From contig LSCC01000015.1 in the NCBI GenBank assembly GCA_001577215.1, positions 1 to 14,459 of the forward strand: a stretch of 14,459 bases of DNA. Reading direction: 5' to 3'. Numbering within the stretch: position 1 is the stretch's first letter; the number at the start of each line of letters is the position of its first letter. Below the pieces are notes generated by a model. The model made no database searches and was not told where the DNA came from. It saw only the letters and a program-made list of their open reading frames with translations. The stretch is from Fidelibacterota bacterium TCS52 (GTDB lineage: Bacteria > Fidelibacterota > Fidelibacteria > Fidelibacterales > Fidelibacteraceae). The position numbers and the translations under genes are program-made. Shown piece after piece: positions 1-6,824 of the stretch.

Positions 1-118
1 GAATGAATAATAAGCGTTGATGATTTGGGGGTTTTCATAGATATTTAAAAATCATTATAGTACCAGAATTCTTAATCTGTAAGAAAATGTTTAAGGGCAA
101 AATAAATTAAAAAAATGT

Positions 119-147
119 TTGTATTTATATTAAAAATATTGTATAAT
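119..147 (+). promoter_or_regulatory. Sigma70-type promoter of the sigma factor-rpsU unit
   Basis: The -35 box TTGTAT (119-124) and a perfect -10 box TATAAT (142-147) are separated by exactly 17 bp, and the start codon lies 28 bases beyond the -10. Transcription would begin near 154-156. The sequence just after the -10, TAAAGCTGAT, recurs in the same position at the tRNA-Leu promoter. Assigned by consensus match only. Confidence 0.75.
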
Positions 148-175
148 TAAAGCTGATAAATTTAAACGAGGATAA

Positions 176-1117
176 ATGGTAAAAAAAACAAGCAAAACAA
201 AAAAAACAAGCAAAACGAAAAAGGCAAAGCAAGGGAAAAAAACAGAAACCAAGAGGTTTAAAAAACGAAAAGTTAAGCAAAGAAATGATGCTAATAGGGC
301 GTTAAGTAAATATCTTGATGAAATAGGACATTTTGAACCTTTATCTCCCAAAGATGAGATAAAAGTTGCAAAAAAAGTAAAGCAAGGTGATAGAAATGCT
401 TTAAAATTATTGTGTGAATCAAATTTACGATTTGTTGTTAGTGTTGCAAAAGATTATCAAGGCCAGGGATTGCCACTAACTGATTTGATCAATGAAGGGA
501 ATTTAGGTTTAATTAAAGCTGCCGAGAGATTTGATGAAACACGTGGTTTCAAATTTATTTCTTATGCCGTTTGGTGGATCAGGCAATCTATTTTACAGGC
601 ATTGGCAGAACACAGCAGAATTGTTCGTTTACCACTAAATCGAGTTGGTACTATTAGTAAAATAAGTAGAGCTGCAGAAGAAATAGAGGGATATAACGAG
701 AGAACACCAAATGTATTTGAAATTGCTAATAAATTAGGTGTTAAATCAAATGAAATTTCTGATGCTGTACGTATTGCTAAAAGACATCATTCATTAGACG
801 CGCCGTTTAAAGAGGGTGAAAAAAATTCACTTATAAATGTTATTGAAGATAATGAACAAAATCCGCCTGAATCACCATTGATTGATGAGTCATTAGAATC
901 GGAAATTCAATCGGTTTTAGCAACTTTAGAGCCTAGAGAAAGTAGCGTAATTAAAATGTATTTTGGTATTGGCAGAGAATATGCATTAACATTAAATGAA
1001 ATTGGAGAAGAATTTAATTTAACTCGTGAAAGAGTGCGACAAATTAAAGAAAAAGCAATTCGTAGATTGCAACACAAATCTAGAAGTAAAAAATTAAAAT
1101 CCTTTTTAGGAAAATAA
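176..1117 (+). CDS. rpoD: Primary-type RNA polymerase sigma factor (RpoD/SigA family)
   Basis: This sigma-70 factor directs core RNA polymerase to house-keeping promoters. All conserved regions are visible in 313 residues. Region 1.2 lies at about 41-73 (ALSKYLDEIG). Region 2 lies at about 75-145 and includes the core-binding and -10 recognition helices (DLINEGNLGLIKAAERFD, then FISYAVWWIRQSI). Region 3 lies at about 150-230. Region 4.2 has the -35 helix-turn-helix at about 271-300 (LTRERVRQIKEKAIRRL). Region 1.1 is absent; instead residues 1-36 form a basic tail with 16 Lys and 3 Arg and the repeated motif KKTSKT. The ATG at 176 follows a GAGGA ribosome site, and no later in-frame start precedes region 1.2, so the tail should be translated. 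It is co-transcribed with rpsU, 32 bases downstream. The length and missing region 1.1 fit the short primary sigma factors of Bacteroidota-like bacteria. A group 2 sigma factor is the alternative. Confidence 0.93.
   Translation: MVKKTSKTKKTSKTKKAKQGKKTETKRFKKRKVKQRNDANRALSKYLDEIGHFEPLSPKDEIKVAKKVKQGDRNALKLLCESNLRFVVSVAKDYQGQGLPLTDLINEGNLGLIKAAERFDETRGFKFISYAVWWIRQSILQALAEHSRIVRLPLNRVGTISKISRAAEEIEGYNERTPNVFEIANKLGVKSNEISDAVRIAKRHHSLDAPFKEGEKNSLINVIEDNEQNPPESPLIDESLESEIQSVLATLEPRESSVIKMYFGIGREYALTLNEIGEEFNLTRERVRQIKEKAIRRLQHKSRSKKLKSFLGK
181..216 (+). repeat. 18-bp tandem duplication with two A8 tracts in the sigma factor tail
   Basis: The unit AAAAAAAACAAGCAAAAC is present twice back to back (181-198 and 199-216), each copy starting with eight adenines. 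It encodes the duplicated KKTSKT segment of the sigma factor's basic N-terminus. Because the unit is 18 bp, gain or loss of a copy keeps the reading frame, whereas slippage within an A8 run would not. Confidence 0.9.
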
Positions 1118-1132
1118 ATAAAATTGGTGATT

Positions 1133-1140
1133 GGAGGTGA
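1133..1140 (+). promoter_or_regulatory. Full-length Shine-Dalgarno site of rpsU
   Basis: GGAGGTGA is an eight-base perfect complement to the canonical 16S rRNA 3' end (UCACCUCC), placed nine bases before the rpsU ATG. It is the longest anti-SD match seen in this window; other genes have GAGGA, GGGG, AAGGG or GGAGGA. In Bacteroidota, an unusually strong SD on rpsU is linked to bS21 autoregulation through anti-SD accessibility; applying that here is inference. Confidence 0.8.
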
Positions 1141-1149
1141 GACACAAAA

Positions 1150-1359
1150 ATGATTCAAGTTACAGTCCACGACAACGAAAATTTGGAGAGAGCTTTAAGA
1201 AGATTTAAAAAGAAGTTTGAGAAAGCGGGTATTATCAAAGATATACATAAAAATGCTTATTATATTAAACCAAGTCAAAATCGCAGAATAGCAAAAGCAA
1301 AAGCAATTCGAAGAATAAAAAGAATGGAAAGATTGGAAAAATATGATAAAAATTTTTAA
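1150..1359 (+). CDS. rpsU: Small ribosomal subunit protein bS21
   Basis: This 69-residue protein of the 30S subunit sits near the 3' end of 16S rRNA and the anti-SD helix. It matches the bS21 family in length and pattern: an N-terminal VTVHDNENLERALRRFKKKFEKAG helix followed by a very basic segment with RRIAKAKAIRRIKRMER. The ATG follows a perfect GGAGGTGA ribosome site. It is the second gene of the sigma factor unit, 32 bases after the sigma stop, and an intrinsic terminator follows it. In enterobacteria rpsU and rpoD flank dnaG in one operon in the order rpsU-dnaG-rpoD. Here the order is reversed and dnaG is missing. Confidence 0.95.
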   Translation: MIQVTVHDNENLERALRRFKKKFEKAGIIKDIHKNAYYIKPSQNRRIAKAKAIRRIKRMERLEKYDKNF

Positions 1360-1381
1360 TAAAAATTAATTCAATATTATT

Positions 1382-1412
1382 AAAAACATCCGGTTTTACT
1401 GGATGTTTTTTT
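1382..1412 (+). terminator. Intrinsic terminator after rpsU
   Basis: AAAAACATCC (1382-1391) pairs perfectly with GGATGTTTTT (1401-1410). The stem can extend inward through G1392-T1400 and G1393-C1399 to leave a TTTTA loop. The T-run 1406-1412 completes a rho-independent terminator 22 bases beyond the rpsU stop. The left arm is A-rich, so it could act weakly on the other strand too. Confidence 0.9.
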
Positions 1413-1438
1413 AATTAATTATTAAAAGTGAGATTAAT

Positions 1439-2809
1439 ATGTTGATCGAATCAATTTCTGGAATTAGGGGTGTTATTGGAGCTGGATTAAACCCGAAAAA
1501 AATTATAAATTATGCGAGCGGGTTTGGCAAATGGGCAAAAGAGGGTAAGATAATTATTGGTAGGGATTCAAGACCTTCTGGAAAAGTTATTGCAGATCTT
1601 TTTTCAAATACACTTGCTTGGATGGGATTTGATGTGATTAATGTAGGTATTGTACCAACACCAACTGTTCAATTTATGACAGAAAAATTTCAAGCTGCTG
1701 GTGGTGTTGTCATCACTGCAAGTCATAATCCATTTCCATGGAACGGAATTAAATTTATTTCTCCAACTGGACTGTTTTTAGATGCCGATCAGATAGAAAA
1801 GGTATTAAATTTTGCTAAAAATAAAGAATTTAATTTTAAAAAAAGTGGTGAATTTGGCAATATTTCAAAATATTTAAAGGCAATAAATGATCATATTGAA
1901 AATATTTTGGAAATCCCTTATTTAGACATAAAAAAAATTCGTTCAAAACACATTAAAGTTGTAATTGATGCAGTAAATGGAGGTGGATCGATTGCATTAC
2001 CAAAATTGTTAGATGCGCTTGGTTGTGAAGTGATAAAAGTTAATTGTAAACCTGATGGATACTTTCCACATACTCCAGAACCGCTACCAGAAAATTTAAC
2101 GGACCTATTAGAAAAAGTAAAGGAAAGTAAAGCCGATATTGGAATGGCTGTAGATCCCGATGCCGATAGATTAGCAATTGTAGATGAAAATGGAAATTAT
2201 CTTTCAGAAGAATATACATTAGTAATGTCATTAAAAACAGTTTTAGAAAAAAATACTATAAGTAATCCTGTAATTGTTACGAATCTATCAACTACACTTG
2301 CTGTCGATAAAATCGCAGACCAATATGAGGCAAAAGTTATCAGAACGGCAATTGGTGAAATAAATGTTTCAAAGAAAATGAAGGAAACGAACTCTATGAT
2401 CGGTGGAGAAGGAAATGGTGGGATTATTTTACCTGATTCTCATTTGGGTCGTGATTCATTAGTCGGAGCAGCATTGATTTTGCAATTTCTTATCGATGGA
2501 GATAAAAAGTTAAGTGAAAAATATGAGAAGTTGCCACAATTTAAAATGAGTAAAATGAAAACTGAAGTTGGCAGTAAATCTAAAGATAGAATTATTGAAA
2601 ATTTAATAAATAAATACAAAAATAAAAATATAAATACAGTTGATGGAATAAAAATTACTTTTGAAAATAGCTGGGTGCATATAAGAAAATCAAACACTGA
2701 ACCAATTTTGAGAGTATATAGTGAAGCCTCTAAATTGAAAGATGCAGTAGAATTAGGAAAAAGATTTGTTGCTGAAATTGGAAAAATTTATCAACCTACT
2801 TCCAGTTAA
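1439..2809 (+). CDS. Phosphoglucosamine/phosphomannomutase family protein (alpha-D-phosphohexomutase)
   Basis: This 456-residue cytoplasmic enzyme moves a phosphate between C1 and C6 of a hexose or hexosamine. All four superfamily signatures are present: the phosphoserine loop TASHNP (93-98, Ser95), the Mg-binding loop DPDADR (239-244), the sugar-recognition loop GEGNGG (323-328) and the phosphate-binding loop RKSNTEPILR (416-425). The GEGNGG form, rather than GGEQSGH, resembles the archaeal-type GlmM subgroup. GlmM activity (GlcN-6-P to GlcN-1-P, toward UDP-GlcNAc and peptidoglycan) is therefore the best guess, but phosphomannomutase or phosphoglucomutase activity cannot be excluded, so no symbol is assigned. 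The gene starts 26 bases after the rpsU terminator with only a weak GTGAG ribosome site. I saw no convincing promoter of its own. A perfect hairpin overlaps its stop codon. Confidence 0.9.
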   Translation: MLIESISGIRGVIGAGLNPKKIINYASGFGKWAKEGKIIIGRDSRPSGKVIADLFSNTLAWMGFDVINVGIVPTPTVQFMTEKFQAAGGVVITASHNPFPWNGIKFISPTGLFLDADQIEKVLNFAKNKEFNFKKSGEFGNISKYLKAINDHIENILEIPYLDIKKIRSKHIKVVIDAVNGGGSIALPKLLDALGCEVIKVNCKPDGYFPHTPEPLPENLTDLLEKVKESKADIGMAVDPDADRLAIVDENGNYLSEEYTLVMSLKTVLEKNTISNPVIVTNLSTTLAVDKIADQYEAKVIRTAIGEINVSKKMKETNSMIGGEGNGGIILPDSHLGRDSLVGAALILQFLIDGDKKLSEKYEKLPQFKMSKMKTEVGSKSKDRIIENLINKYKNKNINTVDGIKITFENSWVHIRKSNTEPILRVYSEASKLKDAVELGKRFVAEIGKIYQPTSS

Positions 2810-2828
2810 ATATGCCTCATATTTAACT
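2804..2828. repeat. Perfect 11-bp inverted repeat over the mutase stop codon
   Basis: AGTTAAATATG (2804-2814) and CATATTTAACT (2818-2828) are perfect reverse complements with a CCT spacer, and the mutase TAA (2807-2809) lies in the left arm. No T-run follows on either strand, so it is not a classical intrinsic terminator. An mRNA 3' stabiliser, a factor-assisted terminator or a protein-binding palindrome are possible. Confidence 0.8.
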
Positions 2829-2906
2829 AGGTAAATAAAAACTAATAAAAACGAACACAAAAATAGTTAGAAAGTTGTAAATTAAAAAATTATGGGGTAA
2901 AATAAA

Positions 2907-3563
2907 ATGAACAACATCACTAAAAAAGAATTAGCAAAATATATTGATCATACATTATTAAAACCAAATGCAAATATCAAAGATATTGAAAAATTGTGTG
3001 ATGAAGCGAATAATTGCAATTTTGCTTCTGTCTGCATAAATCCTCATTATGTAAAATATTGTGCTGAAAAATTAAAAGATTCAACTGTTAAGGTATGTAC
3101 AGTTATTGGATTCCCTCTGGGAGCCAACACAACAAAAATTAAAAAAACAGAAGTGATCCAGGCGATAAAAGATGGCGCAGATGAATTAGATATGGTGATA
3201 AATATTGGCTCTCTGAAATCAAGCGATTACGAAAATGTTTTTCAGGATATTAAATCAGTTGTTGAAGTAGCCGAGGGAAAATGTGTAAAAGTCATAATTG
3301 AAACATGTTTATTGACAGAATCTGAAAAGATAAAAGCATGTGAATTATCTAAGAAAGCAGGTGCAAATTTTGTCAAAACATCAACGGGATTTTCATCTGG
3401 TGGAGCGAAAACAGAAGATGTAAAATTGATGAAAAAAGTTGTTGGTAAAAAAATGAAAGTGAAAGCATCCGGTGGAATTCATTCTTATGAAGAAGCAATT
3501 GCGATGATTGAAGCAGGGGCAAGTAGATTAGGAGCTTCTGCTGGTGTGAAAATTGTTTCATAA
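2907..3563 (+). CDS. deoC: Deoxyribose-phosphate aldolase
   Basis: DeoC cleaves 2-deoxy-D-ribose 5-phosphate to glyceraldehyde 3-phosphate and acetaldehyde during deoxynucleoside catabolism. The 218-residue TIM barrel has the family's marks: IDHTLLKP near the N-terminus, VIGFPLGAN (67-74), ELDMVINIG with proton-relay Asp95, VKTSTGF carrying the Schiff-base Lys157, VKASGG with Lys186, and GASRLGASAG at the C-terminal phosphate site. The length is typical of the short bacterial form. A GGGG ribosome site lies about ten bases before the ATG. No other deo gene (deoA, deoB, deoD) is in the window, although the upstream phosphohexomutase belongs to the broad family of sugar-phosphate mutases. Whether it is co-transcribed with that gene is unclear; the 97-base gap holds the hairpin and no good promoter. 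Confidence 0.96.
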   Translation: MNNITKKELAKYIDHTLLKPNANIKDIEKLCDEANNCNFASVCINPHYVKYCAEKLKDSTVKVCTVIGFPLGANTTKIKKTEVIQAIKDGADELDMVINIGSLKSSDYENVFQDIKSVVEVAEGKCVKVIIETCLLTESEKIKACELSKKAGANFVKTSTGFSSGGAKTEDVKLMKKVVGKKMKVKASGGIHSYEEAIAMIEAGASRLGASAGVKIVS

Positions 3564-3580
3564 ATAAAGAAAAAATTCAT

Positions 3581-3609
3581 TTGATTTATATAAAAACAAT
3601 AATTATATT
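3581..3609 (+). promoter_or_regulatory. Sigma70-type promoter of tRNA-Leu
   Basis: TTGATT (3581-3586) and TATATT (3604-3609) are spaced by 17 bp, with the tRNA 5' end 12 bases after the -10, leaving only a short leader. The 16 bases from the -10 onward match the sigma factor promoter at 15 positions. Assigned by consensus and position. Confidence 0.6.
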
Positions 3610-3621
3610 TAAAGCTGATTT

Positions 3622-3703
3622 GCAGCTGTGGTGGAATTGGCAGACACGTATGACTTAGGATCATATGCCGTAAGGTGTGGGAGTTCGAGTCTCCCCAGCT
3701 GTA
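3622..3703 (+). tRNA. tRNA-Leu (anticodon UAG)
   Basis: It folds as a class II tRNA. The acceptor pairs GCAGCTG (3622-3628) with CAGCTGT (3696-3702), with a G-U first pair. The D-arm is GTG/CAC with the Leu-like loop GAATTGGCAGA. The anticodon stem is TATGA/TCATA around loop CTTAGGA, with anticodon TAG at 3656-3658. A long variable arm (3666-3678) has a GCC/GGT stem. The T-arm is GGGAG/CTCCC with loop TTCGAGT. The discriminator is A3703. The 3' CCA is not encoded (CAA follows), so it must be added enzymatically. It reads CUA and probably other CUN leucine codons. Confidence 0.95.
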
Positions 3704-3771
3704 CAAAGTAAGAGAAACAAAATATTGAAAATTTATTTTTACTATCATCAAATTTGGGAAAAGGGAAAAAT

Positions 3772-6624
3772 ATGAGAATTATAAAATTTATTATAGCTAT
3801 TTTATTCATTGCATCACTATTAACAGCTCAGTATCAGTATGAAGAAAAACTATTTATTCCTTGGGGAGAAAGTGATACAAATGTGGCATTTCGTAAGGCT
3901 CCGGGGGGACAATATGGACCTAATTCATTTGATATAAATGATAATGAAATAATTATTTTAGATGCTCAAAATCAAAAAATAAAGATATATGAAAATAAAA
4001 AAATTAAAAATTCAATAAAAATTCCGTTTTATAATGCGGAAGATATTTTATGGGAAGGTGAAAAGAATTATTATATATTAAGTGAAAATATAGTCCACAA
4101 AATGAATGAAAGTTCTATAAAAAATCATTATTCAACTTCATCGCCAAGAATTTTGATTTCAAAAATAACAAAAGATGAAAATGGACGAGTTTCACTTACT
4201 ACAAATAAATTAACTACTCTAAAAATAAATACACTTCAAAAAGGAAATGCATTAAATAAAATTGACGGAGTTCCCGATGAAATTTCCGGACAAATTAAAA
4301 CAATAAGAGAAAATTCTCAAACAGCAAAAGTAATACTTGCCGACAATTCATCTTATCAAATTTCTGTAAAAGATCTTGGAATGATACAGTATATTGGTGC
4401 AACTCCGGAAGGTTTTAAATATCTTCTAATCGAACAGATAACTCAACAAGTTCCGCTAAAAATTGCGAGATATATTTATTTAATGAATGATGATGGAGAA
4501 TTGAAAGCAAAATTTCATTTACCAAATATTGCATTTACACACATTTTCAAAGAATTTGCAGTTGATGACAATGGGAATTTATTTCAGATGATATCAGCCA
4601 AAGATGGTATTCATATTATAGAATGGAAATATGAGAATAAATTTCCAAATACAGTTCCAATTATAAAATATCCCCCAAAGTTTGATCGATCTTATCATTA
4701 TAATGATTTTAAATATCCTTATGACGTTCCACTCCCTAAACTAAAAAAAAAGTCAAAAATAACAGGAAGTGTTACCCGTGCAGATGCTCTCGCAACAGCA
4801 GATAGTTATATTGTATGCGAATGGACTGGAAGTAGCAATAACCGTACTAATGGAGTAGAAACATTAAGTGGTGCATCTGTAGAAACACCTTCATCTAATA
4901 ATTATTCTGGAGGATGGATTATTGGAACAAACACAAAAGTGCCTTACCAGTGGGGTGGTTATTCTACTTTAACTGAATTTGAATCAGGTATAGTAAGTGG
5001 TCAAAAAGCAGGCGACATGCAGACATCAGGTTTAGATGGAAATAATGCAGCAAATTACAGCGATGTTGAGGGAGTAGATTGCTCGGGATATGTTAGTCGC
5101 TGTTGGACATCGGGAAGATATTCAACTAGCACATTTCATAATGTCTCAACACAATTAAGTAGTTTTGATGATTTGTTGCCTGCTGATGCAGTTAATGATG
5201 CCGGTTCACATATTCGTTTGTTTGTAGAACGAAATGCAGATGGAAGTTTTTTAATGGCAGAAGCAGCTGGCTCCGGATGGGCTTGTCGTTATTATTCTTT
5301 TTCTACAAGTAATCTTTCGAATTACGCTCCAATTAGATATGATAATATAATTAATGTTACAGTTCCAACACCAAAATTAGTTACAAGTAAATTATCTGTA
5401 ACTAAATATCAAGTAAATTGGGATTGTTCTGATACAGCTTCAACCGAAGGACATAATATTTATAGGTATGCTGAAGGTGGATCATGGGAAAATTATAGAA
5501 CAGTCAATTCATCTACTTTGAGTATAATAGGTACTAATAATAATGGTGTTGCCTGTTTTTATAAAATTAAGAGTATAGAAGATGGTGGAAATGTGGAAAG
5601 CATTCAGACAGATACTTATGGAGTTCAATATGATTCAAATAACAGCGAAAAATTCTTAATTGTAGATGGATTTGACAGATTAGCAAGTTATACTTACCCA
5701 TATCACGATTTTGCAATGGATTTTGGAATGGCGTTAAGGAAATATAAATATTCTTTTGCAACTTGTTCAAATAATGCCGTAATCGATGACGATATGAATT
5801 TAAATGATTACGATGCTGTTTTTTGGAATCTTGGTGATGAAAGTACGGCTGATGAGACATTTAATTCAATTGAACAAACGAAAGTGAAAACTTATCTACA
5901 ACAAGGTGGGAAATTGTTTGTATCAGGTTCTGAAGTTGGTTGGGATTTAGATTATAAAGGTGAAACATCTGATAAGGATTTTTATAATAATTATTTGAAA
6001 GCGGATTATGATGCGGATGATTCTGAAGATCATTCAGTTTATGGAGAATCCGGAACTGTATTTGAGGGATTGGCATTTAATTACGATGATGGCTCACATG
6101 GGGTTTATGAAGAGGATTTTCCTGATGTTATTACAACTTCAGGAGGTTCGAGTGTTGCATTGAGATATGATGCTTCAAAAGTTGCAGGAATTCAATATTC
6201 CGGAACAGTTTCCGGTGGTTCATCTGTATGTAAAGTTGTTTATATGGGATTTCCATTTGAGACCATTTATGATGAGAGTAAGCGAGAAGATTTAGCAGGA
6301 AAGATATTAGATTATTTTGGATTTGACAACACGAAATCTTCTGTGACAGATGTAATTCCAAATGGATTCAAATTGATGGGCAACTATCCTAATCCATTCA
6401 ATAATTCTACAATAATTAAATTTTATTTACCTAATAGTGGAAATGTTAAAGTTGATGTGTATAATATAAGTGGACAAAAAGTAGCAACTGCTTATAATGG
6501 AATTCTCAATGCAGGAACGAATAATGTTACATTTACTTCCGATAAATTAGCAAGTGGAATTTATATTTATAGTGTGAAGACAAGTAACAATATTAGTCAA
6601 GGTAAAATAATGTTGATTAAGTAA
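3772..6624 (+). CDS. Secreted multidomain NlpC/P60-type hydrolase with T9SS type A sorting domain
   Basis: This exported protein has about 950 residues. A signal peptide (MRIIKFIIAILFIASLLTAQ) precedes a repeat-rich, propeller-like N-terminal region (about 25-330). An NlpC/P60-like papain-fold domain follows (about 345-525), with DCSGYVSRCW giving candidate nucleophile Cys437, GSHIRLF giving His480, and Glu497 as a possible third residue. Next are a fibronectin-III-like segment (about 535-620) and a domain opening with FLIVDGFDR and containing GGKLFVSGSEVGWDLD (about 627-853), a type seen in FCB xanthan-lyase/amidase-annotated proteins. The last ~85 residues are a T9SS sorting domain (NYPNPFNNSTIIKF near 871, ending SQGKIMLIK). 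I chose ATG 3772, with AAGGG six bases upstream, over an in-frame TTG at 3754 that would add six polar residues before the signal peptide. Likely role: cleaving peptidoglycan stem peptides or gamma-D-glutamyl bonds outside the cell; the substrate is unknown. Confidence 0.85.
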   Translation: MRIIKFIIAILFIASLLTAQYQYEEKLFIPWGESDTNVAFRKAPGGQYGPNSFDINDNEIIILDAQNQKIKIYENKKIKNSIKIPFYNAEDILWEGEKNYYILSENIVHKMNESSIKNHYSTSSPRILISKITKDENGRVSLTTNKLTTLKINTLQKGNALNKIDGVPDEISGQIKTIRENSQTAKVILADNSSYQISVKDLGMIQYIGATPEGFKYLLIEQITQQVPLKIARYIYLMNDDGELKAKFHLPNIAFTHIFKEFAVDDNGNLFQMISAKDGIHIIEWKYENKFPNTVPIIKYPPKFDRSYHYNDFKYPYDVPLPKLKKKSKITGSVTRADALATADSYIVCEWTGSSNNRTNGVETLSGASVETPSSNNYSGGWIIGTNTKVPYQWGGYSTLTEFESGIVSGQKAGDMQTSGLDGNNAANYSDVEGVDCSGYVSRCWTSGRYSTSTFHNVSTQLSSFDDLLPADAVNDAGSHIRLFVERNADGSFLMAEAAGSGWACRYYSFSTSNLSNYAPIRYDNIINVTVPTPKLVTSKLSVTKYQVNWDCSDTASTEGHNIYRYAEGGSWENYRTVNSSTLSIIGTNNNGVACFYKIKSIEDGGNVESIQTDTYGVQYDSNNSEKFLIVDGFDRLASYTYPYHDFAMDFGMALRKYKYSFATCSNNAVIDDDMNLNDYDAVFWNLGDESTADETFNSIEQTKVKTYLQQGGKLFVSGSEVGWDLDYKGETSDKDFYNNYLKADYDADDSEDHSVYGESGTVFEGLAFNYDDGSHGVYEEDFPDVITTSGGSSVALRYDASKVAGIQYSGTVSGGSSVCKVVYMGFPFETIYDESKREDLAGKILDYFGFDNTKSSVTDVIPNGFKLMGNYPNPFNNSTIIKFYLPNSGNVKVDVYNISGQKVATAYNGILNAGTNNVTFTSDKLASGIYIYSVKTSNNISQGKIMLIK

Positions 6625-6685
6625 ATATTCTTATATTTAGGTAACTGAAGGAAAATCATACTTTTTTAGTTAGTGTAACCATAGT

Positions 6686-6710
6686 CCCAATCGTAAACGA
6701 TTGGGTTTAC
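6686..6710 (+). repeat. Overlapping alternative hairpins between the secreted hydrolase and the OPT gene
   Basis: CCCAATCG (6686-6693) and CGATTGGG (6698-6705) form an 8-bp stem with a TAAA loop, extendable by one T-A pair. A second stem, GTAAAC (6693-6698) with GTTTAC (6705-6710), uses the same bases, so the two are mutually exclusive. The tail is TTTACAATAA, a poor T-run, so termination would be weak. The rest of the 200-base gap holds a T-rich stretch and the presumed OPT promoter. Confidence 0.65.
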
Positions 6711-6767
6711 AATAAGTCAATTACATCACTCATTACTCTCAATCAAAAAAAGTAATAAGTTTTATTC

Positions 6768-6796
6768 TTGGTAACATTAAATAATTATTGTAATTT
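6768..6796 (+). promoter_or_regulatory. Candidate promoter of the OPT transporter gene
   Basis: TTGGTA (6768-6773) and TAATTT (6791-6796) are spaced by 17 bp, 28 bases before the start codon. Both boxes deviate from consensus. A perfect inverted repeat, ATTTTGT-A-ACAAAAT (6793-6807), overlaps the -10 and the expected start site and could be an operator. Confidence 0.35.
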
Positions 6797-6824
6797 TGTA
6801 ACAAAATAATGGAGGAAATATTTT

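Noticed and set aside
1..118. Possible 3' end of an upstream gene
   Set aside because: All three forward frames stop within the first bases and no minus-strand gene or RNA is evident; it looks like plain AT-rich intergenic sequence.
130..351. 73-codon minus-strand hydrophobic open frame over the sigma factor start
   Set aside because: It is the complement of the lysine-rich tail and of the promoter; AAA codons read as Phe in reverse.
2875..2903. TTGTAA-17-TAAAAT as a deoC promoter
   Set aside because: Transcription would start inside or after the deoC ATG, leaving the GGGG ribosome site unused.
3754..3771. TTG start six codons upstream for the secreted hydrolase
   Set aside because: ATG 3772 has a better ribosome site and a cleaner signal peptide; the extension would read through that ribosome site.
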